Below, in pieces: positions 17,507 to 27,279 of a stretch of DNA of 64,000 nucleotides. Location of the stretch: the NCBI GenBank assembly GCA_024280295.1, contig JAJRQK010000067.1, positions 1 through 64,000 of the forward strand. The letters run 5' to 3'. A model generated the notes under the pieces. The model saw nothing but the letters and a program-made list of their open reading frames with translations. It was not told where the DNA came from and ran no database searches. Numbering within the stretch: the stretch's first letter is position 1; every line of letters starts with the position of its first letter. This DNA comes from Bacteroidota bacterium. GTDB lineage: Bacteria; Bacteroidota; Bacteroidia; Flavobacteriales_D; Crocinitomicaceae. The translations under genes were made by a program, and so were the position numbers.

Positions 17507-20137
17507 TTAGTTTAGAGTTGCTATCTTCTCTTCTAGGATAGCAATTTTACTAAGAGCATCAGACTCTTTCTTGCGCTCAATTGCTACAACATTTTCAGGT
17601 GCTCCTCCCATAAATTTCTCATTTTGCAACTTTCGCTGAACTCCTGTTAAGAACTTCTTGGTGTACTCAAGTTCAACAGTCATTTTTTCTTTCTCAGCTT
17701 CAACATCAATAGTATCTCCAAAAGGAACAAAATATTCGTTTTGATCAGTGATGAAAGTGTTTGCATTATCGACTTTCGTATCGGTGTACTCAAGCTGAGA
17801 TAAATTTGCCATTTTCACGATCACAGAATCAAATGATTGATCTAATTCCTTATTTTTCTTGATCGACAATTCTAATTTCACCTTGTTAGCAATATTATTC
17901 TTCTTCCGAATGTTGCGAATGTTCGTTACAACTTCAGCGGCTAATTTGTTCTGAGAAAGAATTACTTCATCAACCGACTCAAGTTTAGGCCAAGAAGCAA
18001 TAATGATGTCATCTCCGTCTAGTCTTTCGCGAATTAAATGCCACAACTCCTCTGCAATAAAGGGCGTAAATGGCTGAAGTACTTTTAACAACTTTTCAAA
18101 AAAGTCTTTCGTTGTTTCAATTGTCTTTCGATCGATTGGGTGCTGATATCCAGGTTTGATCATTTCAAGGTACCATGAACAGAAATCATCCCAAACCAAC
18201 TTATAGATCGCCATTAGTGCCTCCGAAATCTTGAATTTATCAAAAAGGATATTGATACTTTCTAATTCTTGATTAAATCTTGACTCAAACCATTCTATTG
18301 CTCGAACAGACGATTCTGGCTGAGGCAAATCTTCTTGAACCGTCCATGAATCAACCAAACGAAAAGCATTCCACAACTTATTAGAGAAATTTCGTCCTTG
18401 TTCACATTGAGAACTATCAAATGGCAAATCATTTCCAGCTGGAGAAGAGATCAAAATTCCGATTCGAACTCCATCTGCTCCATATTTAGCAATAAGTTCA
18501 ATTGGATCAGGTGAATTTCCAAGTTGTTTAGACATCTTTCGTCCTAATTTATCTCGAACAATTCCGGTATAGTAAACATTTTTAAATGGAATATCTCCCA
18601 AGTATTCATTTCCAGCGATAATCATTCTAGCCACCCAAAAGAACATAATTTCCGGTGCTGTAACAATATCATTTGTTGGGTAATAATACTTGATCTCATC
18701 ATTCTCTGGTTGTGTTAACCCATTGAAAACTGAAATCGGCCACAACCAGCTTGAAAACCAAGTATCTAATACATCTTCATCTTGGCGAAGCTCATCAATT
18801 GAGATAGTTGATCCTGATTTTTCTTCAGCAAGTTTGTGTGCATCTTCACGAGATTTTGCAACAACATAATCATTTTCTCCTGAACCATAATACCAAGCCG
18901 GAATTTGATGCCCCCACCATAACTGACGTGAAATACACCAATCTTTGATGTTCTCCATCCAGTGACGATACGTATTTTTAAATTTAGGTGGATGAAAAGC
19001 AATATCTCCATCCATTACATTATCTAAAGCCGTTTTCGACAAATCTTTCATGTCCACAAACCACTGAAGAGATAGCTTCGGTTCAATTGCCGCATTCGTA
19101 CGCTCAGAAAATCCAACTTTATTGATATGATCTTCTGTTTTGACCAAATACCCTTTATCATAGAGTTCTTTCTCAATAGACTTTCGCGCTTCAAACCGGT
19201 CTTGACCTTCATAGTGAAGTCCATGCTCGTTCAACGATCCATTGTCATTTAGGATATCGATTGTCTCAAGCTTATATTTTTGTCCAAGTGCATAATCATT
19301 TGTATCGTGTGCTGGAGTTACTTTCAAGCATCCAGTTCCGAATTCCATATCAACATAATCATCCGCGATAATTGGAATTCTTCGATTTGCGATAGGAACA
19401 ATAGCTTCTTTACCGTGTAAATGAGCAAAACGAGCATCATTAGGATTTACACAAATTGCTGAATCCCCCAAAATAGTTTCAGGTCGTGTTGTTGCGATTG
19501 TCAACCAATCATCATCTGTATCAGCAATTTTGTAGCGAACATAAAACAGCTTCGAATTCACCTCTTTGTGCATTACTTCTTCATCTGACAATGCCGTAAG
19601 TGCATCTGGATCCCAATTTACCATTCGCAATCCACGGTAAATTTTTCCTTTTGCGTAAAGGTCAACAAATACATCCAGAACCGATTCTGAGTATTCAGGA
19701 TCCATTGTAAAGCTTGTTCGCTCCCAATCACAAGAAGCTCCTAACTTCTTTAATTGCTCAAGGATAATTCCCCCGTGCTTATCTTTCCATTCAAAAGCAT
19801 GTGCTAAGAATTCATCACGTGTCAGATCTGATTTCTTAATCCCTTCCGAGCGTAATTTCTGTACAACCTTTGCTTCTGTAGCAATAGATGCATGATCAGT
19901 TCCTGGCACCCAGCAAGCATTTTTACCTTGCATTCTCGCTCTACGAACAAGAATATCTTGTATGGTATTATTGAGCATGTGTCCCATGTGGAGGATTCCT
20001 GTGACATTTGGTGGTGGAATAACGATTGTGTACGCCTCTCTTTCATCTGGTTCAGAGTGAAAGTAACCTTTCTCCATCCAGTGTGAGTACCACTTTTCTT
20101 CGGCCTTTTGCGGCTCGTATGTCTTTGGAATTTCCAT
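17507..20137 (-). CDS. valS: Valine--tRNA ligase
   Basis: The 876-residue class I synthetase attaches valine to tRNA-Val. The HIGH motif is HMGH at residues 50-53 (PPPNVTGILHMGHML) and the KMSKS motif is GRKMSKQLGNSPDP near residue 530; the editing domain lies between them (TTRPETILGDSAICV). The anticodon-binding helical domain and the C-terminal coiled coil (from about 810) follow, as in other valyl enzymes. Length is normal. It is divergent from the amidohydrolase gene at 20224. Confidence 0.97.
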   Translation of the reverse strand: MEIPKTYEPQKAEEKWYSHWMEKGYFHSEPDEREAYTIVIPPPNVTGILHMGHMLNNTIQDILVRRARMQGKNACWVPGTDHASIATEAKVVQKLRSEGIKKSDLTRDEFLAHAFEWKDKHGGIILEQLKKLGASCDWERTSFTMDPEYSESVLDVFVDLYAKGKIYRGLRMVNWDPDALTALSDEEVMHKEVNSKLFYVRYKIADTDDDWLTIATTRPETILGDSAICVNPNDARFAHLHGKEAIVPIANRRIPIIADDYVDMEFGTGCLKVTPAHDTNDYALGQKYKLETIDILNDNGSLNEHGLHYEGQDRFEARKSIEKELYDKGYLVKTEDHINKVGFSERTNAAIEPKLSLQWFVDMKDLSKTALDNVMDGDIAFHPPKFKNTYRHWMENIKDWCISRQLWWGHQIPAWYYGSGENDYVVAKSREDAHKLAEEKSGSTISIDELRQDEDVLDTWFSSWLWPISVFNGLTQPENDEIKYYYPTNDIVTAPEIMFFWVARMIIAGNEYLGDIPFKNVYYTGIVRDKLGRKMSKQLGNSPDPIELIAKYGADGVRIGILISSPAGNDLPFDSSQCEQGRNFSNKLWNAFRLVDSWTVQEDLPQPESSVRAIEWFESRFNQELESINILFDKFKISEALMAIYKLVWDDFCSWYLEMIKPGYQHPIDRKTIETTKDFFEKLLKVLQPFTPFIAEELWHLIRERLDGDDIIIASWPKLESVDEVILSQNKLAAEVVTNIRNIRKKNNIANKVKLELSIKKNKELDQSFDSVIVKMANLSQLEYTDTKVDNANTFITDQNEYFVPFGDTIDVEAEKEKMTVELEYTKKFLTGVQRKLQNEKFMGGAPENVVAIERKKESDALSKIAILEEKIATLN

Positions 20138-20223
20138 GTACTAAAAAATTGAATTCAAAATTACAAATTCCAGTCAAAACTCAGTGCTTAGAACTAAAGC
20201 ATTATTTTTGAAAAAAAATCAAT

Positions 20224-21876
20224 ATGAAATTCATACTCGGATTACTCATTCTTTCATGTATTACTTTGACCTCCTCTTGCATGAAAGGGGAATCTGTAGA
20301 TCTTGTAATACACAATGCCCGCATTCATACTTTAAATGGATTGGACAAGATTGAAGATGCCATCGCAATTCGAGATGGACAAATTGTGGAAGTTGGTCCA
20401 GAGCGTCAAATATTGAATAAATACAGTGCCAATGAATACATTGATGCAGAACAAAAGCATATTTACCCTGGCTTCACAGATGCACATGGACATTTGATGG
20501 CTTATGCTAGACAGAAATTAAGTGTGAATCTCGTTGGTTGCCGCTCTTACGATGAATTAATTGTCCGAGTTCAGAAATACAAAGCCAAAAATAAAGCAGA
20601 TTTCATCCTCGGTTCAGGCTGGGACCAAACTCTTTGGGATGAAGAAGAATTTCCCACGAATACACAACTAAATGAAGAGTTTCCAAATATATCTGTTGCT
20701 CTTGTAAGGGTTGATGGTCATTCTATGCTGGTAAATGATCATCTTCTTAAATCATCCAACGTAATTCAACTAGTAGAATCAAGTCCCGAAGAATACGATG
20801 GTGGTTACTTCATATATAGTGATGATAGTATTCCAACAGGGATGATTATCGATAATGCAATGAACCCAATATTTGAACTTGCTCCTGAATTTTCAAAAAA
20901 GAAGTTGACGAATGCTATCAAAGAAATTCAAAACGAGCTATTCAGTTATGGTATCACTGGTGTTCATGAAGCTGGAATAGAAAACAAAGATTTGGGGCTG
21001 TTCCAAAGTTGGGTAACTAAAGATATTCTCGATTTAAATATTTACGGCATGTTAAAACCATCTGAGGAGAATATTGCCTTTGCGCGTAAAGAAGGGATTT
21101 ACGAAAATGAGAATCTATCCATTCGAAGTTTTAAAGTCTTTGCCGATGGGGCATTGGGGTCAAGAGGAGCATTTCTAAAAGCACCTTACTCTGATCAGCC
21201 TAATAAATCAGGGCATCTTACACTACCATTTGAAGAAATCGACCGAATTGCAAAGATTTGCGAGGAAGTTGGTTATCAAATGAACACACACTCCATTGGA
21301 GATTCAACAAATCGATTGATGTTAGATTTATACAAGAGAGTTTTTAAAACGAATCCAGATCACCGATGGCGAATTGAACATGCACAAGTTATCGATATAG
21401 AAGATTTAGGAGCTTTAGCAGCAGCAGGAGCATTTCCAAGTATTCAACCAACACATGCAGTTACGGATCATCCTTGGGTATTAAAAAGAATTGGACCAGA
21501 GAGAATGAAAGGTGCTTATGCTTATCAAGCAATTTTAGAAGAATTTGGAATCGTTGCCATTGGATCAGATTTTCCATTTGACCAATTGGATCCATTCAAG
21601 ACTATTCATGCTGCGACAAATCGTCTTGATTGGGAAGGCCGTCCCTCTGGAGGATTTCTCCCGGAACAAAAAATATCTTTAGATGATTGCATTAAAGGAA
21701 TGACTTTGTGGGCTTCGATGGCAGCATTTCAAGAAAATCAGCTTGGCACTATCGAAGAAGGTAAAGATGCAACAATTGTGATCTTCGAGAATCCAATCGC
21801 ATCTTATTCAAAATTCAAAAACAACTTTGCAAACACCGTATTTATAAAAGGAAAAAAGGTTTACTCGGTAGAATAA
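20224..21876 (+). CDS. Amidohydrolase family protein (YtcJ-like), exported lipoprotein
   Basis: A lipoprotein signal (ILSCITLTSSC near residues 9-19) precedes an amidohydrolase_3 enzyme. The metal-binding HxH is in GFTDAHGHLMAYA, later metal or catalytic residues in NTHSIGDSTNR and RIEHAQVI, and the conserved Asp in AIGSDFPFD. YtcJ-type enzymes hydrolyse amide or cyclic amide bonds; the substrate of this one is unknown. Its length of 550 is normal. The gene ends within a hairpin shared with the convergent PorP-type gene. Confidence 0.88.
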   Translation: MKFILGLLILSCITLTSSCMKGESVDLVIHNARIHTLNGLDKIEDAIAIRDGQIVEVGPERQILNKYSANEYIDAEQKHIYPGFTDAHGHLMAYARQKLSVNLVGCRSYDELIVRVQKYKAKNKADFILGSGWDQTLWDEEEFPTNTQLNEEFPNISVALVRVDGHSMLVNDHLLKSSNVIQLVESSPEEYDGGYFIYSDDSIPTGMIIDNAMNPIFELAPEFSKKKLTNAIKEIQNELFSYGITGVHEAGIENKDLGLFQSWVTKDILDLNIYGMLKPSEENIAFARKEGIYENENLSIRSFKVFADGALGSRGAFLKAPYSDQPNKSGHLTLPFEEIDRIAKICEEVGYQMNTHSIGDSTNRLMLDLYKRVFKTNPDHRWRIEHAQVIDIEDLGALAAAGAFPSIQPTHAVTDHPWVLKRIGPERMKGAYAYQAILEEFGIVAIGSDFPFDQLDPFKTIHAATNRLDWEGRPSGGFLPEQKISLDDCIKGMTLWASMAAFQENQLGTIEEGKDATIVIFENPIASYSKFKNNFANTVFIKGKKVYSVE

Positions 21877-21882
21877 ACCTTT
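21855..21882. terminator. Bidirectional terminator-like hairpin
   Basis: A nine-base stem, AAAGGTTTA (21855..21863) with TAAACCTTT (21874..21882), overlaps the amidohydrolase stop codon. It is followed by TTTT on the plus strand and by TTTTTT on the minus strand, so it can end both convergent transcripts, better on the minus strand. Confidence 0.55.
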
Positions 21883-21933
21883 TCGTGCCGCAATCTACAA
21901 ACCAGAAAAGTGATTGAAGCGATTATCAATAAC

Positions 21934-22890
21934 TTAGAAAGATGGACAAGAAATCGTTCTAAATGTTGCAGGGCGGCTCGTACAATTTAGGTTAAAACCA
22001 AGTGAAATTTCATGTGCTCCACCAGAAACCCCGTTGTTCAATTTTGATACAGTGACATCGTAACTATATCCAATTTTAAATTTCTTTGTGTCCATACCAA
22101 TTGTCAATATAAATGCATCTTGATTTCTCAACCATGTCCCGACAGTAAACCCTCCATATTTCACGTAAGTACCGAGGTTTAATTGTTGAAATCCATTTTG
22201 GTAGGTATAAATAATCGAAGGCATAATCACCGTTTTATTCTTGAATTGTGATTTTTGTCCAAGAGGAATATATGCCGACATGTGACCTGTAAATCTCATT
22301 GGAAGTCTTGATTCACCAACAATTAGTGATTCATTCGGGCGGTTTAAGTGATGAACAGCGAGTCCCATGTTGAAATTTTTATTGAACAATACAGTTCCGG
22401 CAGAAGCATCAAAGAAACCACGTGATCCACCTCTTGGAACATCACCAGTTTGATAAATAAATCCACGTCTAGGATCAATCATATCTCCAAAGGTCAACTG
22501 GTCCCAATCCAGAAATTTTTGCCAATAATTTGCTTTTGCACCGAGTAACCAAGTCCATTTTCTATTTAATTTAATGTGATATGAATAAATAATTCCCAAT
22601 TGGGATGAATTTATCGTTTTCGCTTGAACATCATGAACAGCTAGAATACCTATTCCACCATTGATGTTCTCGAAGTAATTATCGTAGGCAGCAGCATAAG
22701 AAACATAAGACCCTGATAGAGACGGCCATTGATTTCGATAATTCATTGCAAAACGAGGACATTGACTCGTTCCTGCTAGGGCTGGATTCAAATAAATTGG
22801 GTTCGAATAAAACTGAGTAAATTCTAAATCTTGGCTATGAACACTCCCACTCATCATCCCTAATAGTATGTAACACACTAACTTTCTCAT
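21934..22890 (-). CDS. PorP/SprF-family outer-membrane protein
   Basis: The 318-residue protein has a signal peptide (to about residue 19, SVHSQ) and the family hallmark QFYSNPIYLNPALAG right after it, then repeated amphipathic beta strands ending in a terminal Phe. PorP/SprF proteins bind the inner face of the outer membrane and work with the type IX secretion system or with individual surface structures such as SprB. Many Bacteroidota carry several copies next to their partner. Here it follows a barrel-containing anti-sigma protein by four bases, so it is probably the last gene of the sigma operon at 25236. Confidence 0.9.
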   Translation of the reverse strand: MRKLVCYILLGMMSGSVHSQDLEFTQFYSNPIYLNPALAGTSQCPRFAMNYRNQWPSLSGSYVSYAAAYDNYFENINGGIGILAVHDVQAKTINSSQLGIIYSYHIKLNRKWTWLLGAKANYWQKFLDWDQLTFGDMIDPRRGFIYQTGDVPRGGSRGFFDASAGTVLFNKNFNMGLAVHHLNRPNESLIVGESRLPMRFTGHMSAYIPLGQKSQFKNKTVIMPSIIYTYQNGFQQLNLGTYVKYGGFTVGTWLRNQDAFILTIGMDTKKFKIGYSYDVTVSKLNNGVSGGAHEISLGFNLNCTSRPATFRTISCPSF

Positions 22891-22894
22891 ACGC

Positions 22895-24751
22895 TTACAA
22901 TTTAATTAGTCGCTGTCCGTAACGACTCTTTTTTGCTTGAACGCGCAAAGTCACTTGATGTGACAACGCTCTCTCACCGGTCATAGTACTTGTAGTATAA
23001 TCTGCATTATAGTGCAAACTAAACTGATCCAGTTTCATTCCTATAGAAGCTGATGGATCCAATTTTTCCGAAGCAGCAATACCTAAGTTCAACCAATTCC
23101 ATTTGAAATTTACACCTGCCCATGCTTCAGAAAGATTTTCTTTTTTCTGATAAACGACATAAGGCGACATACCAAACTTCTCAGTTTTTGACAACCAATC
23201 CGTTCCGATGGTTGCAATAATATGATTTCCTGCTCGTCTTGGCGAAGACCAATCATTAGAATAGATGTTATCGTTATGCTTAAATAAATTATCCGCCTGA
23301 ACTCCTACAAAGAACCATTTTGTATTCACTAACAGACCTACTCCCATGTCTCTATACCAAAGATTGCGCCCAATAGGTTTATCTGCACCTGGATAGAACT
23401 CTTGAGTATTTCCACGATCAAGTTCTACTTGGTTAATACCATCTAACATTTGTGCGTCTAGAATTTTATCACCCATTTTAAATCTGACAGATGGTTCAAT
23501 AGAGAACCAGTTATTGACAGAAAATTTTGGCGAATAAGTGAAGGCAATCTGACCAATGTTAATTCCACCATCGTCATACAGAGAATGATTTAATTGCACT
23601 CCCCATCCGCCTCTGATACCATAAGCATATCCGTCAATAGCAACTTCGCTAATTAACTGTTCATTTTCTTGCCCTAACCATTGAATTCGTGACATTGCTT
23701 GAACTCTAGTAGATATTAAAGTGCCCGCAGAACTGAAACTAATATCATTTGAAGTCAAACCTGGAACATGATAATGTGGATCTCTTGAATTTCGCAAGGC
23801 AATTGGATTATCAGCCATACGTCGAATCATTCTCGACATTCTTTTCAACTTTTTCCCAAACGACAATTTAAGGTTATCACCTACTTTAGATGTCCCATAA
23901 TTCATCTGTTGTGAGCGCTCTACCCATCTATGCTTTCCTGTGTAATCAATTTGCGTGACAGATCGTGTATGGAAATTCTCTCGACCGACAGAAGGCGAAG
24001 AAAAATGATTATTATCGAACCGATTTTCGCTTGAAACTGAATTTTCAGAGGGGGTTAAATTAGTTTGATATGATGCCAATAGTTGAGCTGGTGTACTATT
24101 TTGGTATGAATCGATTCGGATAGAATTTATAGTTTCATTCGTTACAGTATCTCCATATTCAATGAAATTTCGAGTAACAAAATCATTAGAACTTGACGCG
24201 AACCACGATTCGTTAGAGTTAACGGGACGAGAATCATCATTCCAATAGTTTTTAGTCGAATTAGTTTCAAAAACTGGGTTTGAGAATAATTTCGAGAATA
24301 AATATTTCGAGAAAATCAGTTCATCATCTATTCTTAAGTTTTCTTTAACAGTTGATTTATTCATCAATCGAGAGAGTTCAGATTTAAGGTAATCAACCTC
24401 TTGTTCTAGTTTTTCTTGTTTGATTTGGACATTTGCTTTGAGTTCTTTCTCCTCCTCAAGACCAGATGATAGTGTCCAGATTCCAAAAGAGCCAGCTCCA
24501 ACAATCAACAAAAGCAATAAACTTGCAAGATAAATCGCAACAGGTCGTCTTTTACGCTCAAGTGATGCTGTTTCTGGATAAACAATTGAAGTATTTTCTA
24601 CTCGAGCGAGCTCCCACATATCTCGTTCAATATCCAAATCAGGATTTTGCAACAAGAAAAGTTCAAGACGCTGAACTTGCTCAGGAGATAAGTTTCCTTC
24701 CGCTAGCTCAAAAAGCCATAAATCGATATTTGAAAATGAGGGATTACTCAT
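22895..24751 (-). CDS. Fusion of anti-sigma-like N-terminus, membrane helix and PorP/SprF-like barrel
   Basis: Residues 1-60 look like the short helical N-terminus of Bacteroidota anti-sigma factors (ELAEGNLSPEQVQRLELFLL, then QNPDL). One membrane helix follows (about 71-93), then a coiled coil (about 97-131) and some 200 low-complexity Ser/Asn-rich residues. Residues from about 330 to 618 match a PorP/SprF barrel: TRVQAMSRIQWLGQENEQL, TYSPKFSVNNWFSIEPS, RNLWYRDMG, SPRRAGNH. One chain could thus hold a sigma factor in the cytoplasm and sense events in the outer membrane. The start overlaps the sigma gene stop by four bases. Domain limits are by eye. Confidence 0.8.
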   Translation of the reverse strand: MSNPSFSNIDLWLFELAEGNLSPEQVQRLELFLLQNPDLDIERDMWELARVENTSIVYPETASLERKRRPVAIYLASLLLLLIVGAGSFGIWTLSSGLEEEKELKANVQIKQEKLEQEVDYLKSELSRLMNKSTVKENLRIDDELIFSKYLFSKLFSNPVFETNSTKNYWNDDSRPVNSNESWFASSSNDFVTRNFIEYGDTVTNETINSIRIDSYQNSTPAQLLASYQTNLTPSENSVSSENRFDNNHFSSPSVGRENFHTRSVTQIDYTGKHRWVERSQQMNYGTSKVGDNLKLSFGKKLKRMSRMIRRMADNPIALRNSRDPHYHVPGLTSNDISFSSAGTLISTRVQAMSRIQWLGQENEQLISEVAIDGYAYGIRGGWGVQLNHSLYDDGGINIGQIAFTYSPKFSVNNWFSIEPSVRFKMGDKILDAQMLDGINQVELDRGNTQEFYPGADKPIGRNLWYRDMGVGLLVNTKWFFVGVQADNLFKHNDNIYSNDWSSPRRAGNHIIATIGTDWLSKTEKFGMSPYVVYQKKENLSEAWAGVNFKWNWLNLGIAASEKLDPSASIGMKLDQFSLHYNADYTTSTMTGERALSHQVTLRVQAKKSRYGQRLIKL

Positions 24752-25236
24752 ACCAACTCAATCATTCCTTTTAACTGGTTTTTAATTTTTTTTCTAGCCC
24801 TAAACAAATAAACTTTGACTTGTGACTCATTCAGTTCGAGAATTTCGCCGATATCCTTATAGGAATACCCTTGTAAATCACGCAAAAGAATGACACTTTT
24901 TTGAACAGGAGGAAGAATTGATACAGCGCGATCAACAACTTGATGCGACTCAAACGAGTTCACCTTAGTTATACCAGAATCATATTGTGCCATTTCTGCA
25001 CTCAATTTGATTCTTCCCTTGCGAGTTGCAAAGTTGATCATTGCGTTGTGAGCAGTTGTAAACATCCATGATTTTGCTTTCACAAACTCAACCTTCTTCT
25101 TATTCAGCCAAAGTTTCTCGAAAACATCTTGTACAATGTCTTTCGCGTCCTCTTCATTCCGAAGAAAACGAATCGCATATCCGTATAAATTTCCAGATTG
25201 CTCTCTAACGACGATATTGTACTCACTTCTTTTCAA
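24748..25236 (-). CDS. ECF-type RNA polymerase sigma factor
   Basis: The 162-residue protein has sigma region 2 (about 10-75; GYAIRFLRNEEDAKDIVQDV, FEKLWLNKKKVEF) and region 4 (about 105-155; LRDLQGYSYKDIGEILELN) without regions 1 and 3, the pattern of extracytoplasmic-function sigma factors. It probably redirects RNA polymerase when released by the membrane-spanning protein encoded right after it, with which it shares the ATGA overlap. Its target promoters are unknown; the operon itself and cell-surface genes are likely candidates. Confidence 0.92.
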   Translation of the reverse strand: MKRSEYNIVVREQSGNLYGYAIRFLRNEEDAKDIVQDVFEKLWLNKKKVEFVKAKSWMFTTAHNAMINFATRKGRIKLSAEMAQYDSGITKVNSFESHQVVDRAVSILPPVQKSVILLRDLQGYSYKDIGEILELNESQVKVYLFRARKKIKNQLKGMIELV

Positions 25237-25436
25237 AAAAATCTTTGTTCAGTTCTACCAGTTAAAACAAATGAAGACCTGATATTGTTACAGTATATAA
25301 CCTATAAATACTGCTTTTCGGCACATAATCATCTCTTCAATTACCAGAGGAGTACTTCTGTCGAGTAAATACATGAGTTGATCGAATATTTATTTGTGCT
25401 TTTTACCTATTTTCGTACTTCACTAAGAACCCATTC

Positions 25437-27200
25437 ATGATAGAAGCAAAAAGACTTTTCGATGTTCCTTATCACCAACTAGCATCCTATCCGCAAGAAA
25501 ACATGTTTGTCACTAAGACAGATGGTATATGGAAACCTGTTTCAACGCAAGATTTCTTGTCTGAAGCAATGTCAATTTCGAAAGGATTAATTGCTATGGG
25601 AGTTCAGCCAGGCGATATGATTGGTCTAGTTTCCTCAACTCGTTATGAATGGAATGTGATGGACATCGGAATTCAACAAACTGGGGCAATCGTTGTACCA
25701 TTTTACCCGAACATTTCAGAAAGTGATTACGAATATATTTTTAACGACGCTGGAATCAAGTTATGTGTCGTTGCTGATGCCGACTTACATGAGAAAATCA
25801 CGAATATTCGAGGGAAAATACCGACACTGGATCACCTTTTCACAATGGAAGATGTACCTAGCGCAAAGAATTGGTCAGAAATAAAGGATGCCGGAACTTC
25901 TGGGGATGAAAGTGAAGTAAAAGCACGAATGGGAAAGGTTCGCTATGAGGACATGGCAACTATCATCTATACTTCTGGAACAACAGGCTTCCCTAAAGGA
26001 GTTATGCTTTCACATAAGAATATTTTATCAGATGTTAGCGGTTGTATCGAACCAATTCCAGCGGATCAAAACTCAAAAATATTGACCTTCCTTCCAGTTT
26101 GTCATATCTACGAGCGAATGTTACATTACTTATACATGTATATCGGTGCTTCGATTTATTATGCTGAATCGATGGAAACAATCGGAGATAATATACGAGA
26201 AGTGAAACCAGAGGTATTTTCCGCTGTGCCGCGACTGATTGAAAAGGTATTCGACAAAATAATGGCAAAGGGTGATGCTTTAACAGGTGTTAAGCGAAAA
26301 TTATTTTTCTGGGCTGTTAAATTAGCAGAATCCTACGAGGTTGAAAATCGTTCCTTCATGTATAACGTCAAACTAAAAATTGCTCGAAAATTGATTTTTA
26401 GTAAGTGGCAAGAAGCACTTGGCGGAAATGTTCGAGCAATTGCATCAGGAAGTGCTGCACTACAACCACGATTGGCACGTATCTTTTTAGCGGCTGATAT
26501 TCCTATTTTAGAAGGGTATGGTTTAACTGAAACTTCACCTGTTTGTACTGTAAATAGCTTTGATCGAGGAATTAAAATTGGAACGGTTGGTCCACTCATT
26601 GATGATGTTAAGGTAAAAATAGCTGAAGACGGTGAAATCTTAGTGCAAGGACCAAATGTGATGATGGGTTACTATAATTTACCCGATAAAACAGCTGAAG
26701 TAATTAAGGATGGATGGTTTCATACTGGTGACATTGGAGAGTTTATTGATGGGAAGTTTTTGAAAATCACTGATCGTAAGAAAGAAATCTTTAAAACATC
26801 TGGAGGTAAGTACATTGTACCACAAGCAATGGAGAACAAGTTCAAGGAATCACGTTTTATTGAGCAGATAATTGTGATTGGTGAAAATCAAAAATTCCCC
26901 TCAGCTTTAATCGTCCCTAATTTCGAGTTCCTCCGTGAATGGGCGAAACGCAAAGAAATTAAGCTAGAAGGTACGACAAATGATGCTTTAGTTACAAATT
27001 CAGCAGTAATAGAACGAATTAATGCAGAAGTAGAAACATTTAATAAAGGATATGGAAACTGGGAACAACTAAAATGCGTTGAACTCTTAGCTGCAGAAAT
27101 GTCAATTGAAGGGGGCGAATTAACACCTACATTGAAACTAAAACGAAAAAAAATTATGGAGATTCATGCAGCAACAATCTGCAAGATATATCCGAAGTAA
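25437..27200 (+). CDS. Long-chain fatty acid--CoA ligase
   Basis: The 587-residue AMP-forming enzyme activates fatty acids to acyl-CoA. The AMP-binding P-loop motif is TIIYTSGTTGFPKGVMLSHKN without its last residue (about 178-197), followed by LEGYGLTETSP, the adenylate-binding GWFHTGDIGE and DRKKEIFKTSGGKYI. The form is the FAA1/ACSBG-like one with a C-terminal segment that has no membrane anchor. It serves beta-oxidation or incorporation of fatty acids. It is monocistronic, with a hairpin at 27230. Confidence 0.93.
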   Translation: MIEAKRLFDVPYHQLASYPQENMFVTKTDGIWKPVSTQDFLSEAMSISKGLIAMGVQPGDMIGLVSSTRYEWNVMDIGIQQTGAIVVPFYPNISESDYEYIFNDAGIKLCVVADADLHEKITNIRGKIPTLDHLFTMEDVPSAKNWSEIKDAGTSGDESEVKARMGKVRYEDMATIIYTSGTTGFPKGVMLSHKNILSDVSGCIEPIPADQNSKILTFLPVCHIYERMLHYLYMYIGASIYYAESMETIGDNIREVKPEVFSAVPRLIEKVFDKIMAKGDALTGVKRKLFFWAVKLAESYEVENRSFMYNVKLKIARKLIFSKWQEALGGNVRAIASGSAALQPRLARIFLAADIPILEGYGLTETSPVCTVNSFDRGIKIGTVGPLIDDVKVKIAEDGEILVQGPNVMMGYYNLPDKTAEVIKDGWFHTGDIGEFIDGKFLKITDRKKEIFKTSGGKYIVPQAMENKFKESRFIEQIIVIGENQKFPSALIVPNFEFLREWAKRKEIKLEGTTNDALVTNSAVIERINAEVETFNKGYGNWEQLKCVELLAAEMSIEGGELTPTLKLKRKKIMEIHAATICKIYPK

Positions 27201-27229
27201 TATTTTTGACTGAAACCAGTTCGTTAAGT

Positions 27230-27264
27230 AAAAAATAAAGTCTGCTATAAGAAATAGCGGGCTT
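27230..27264. terminator. Bidirectional terminator-like hairpin
   Basis: An eleven-base stem with some G-T pairs (27238..27248 with 27254..27264, loop AAGAA) lies between convergent genes. On the minus strand it is followed by CTTTATTTTTT, a usable T-tract; on the plus strand the tail is weaker. Confidence 0.6.
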
Positions 27265-27279
27265 CTATTAGACTAAAAA

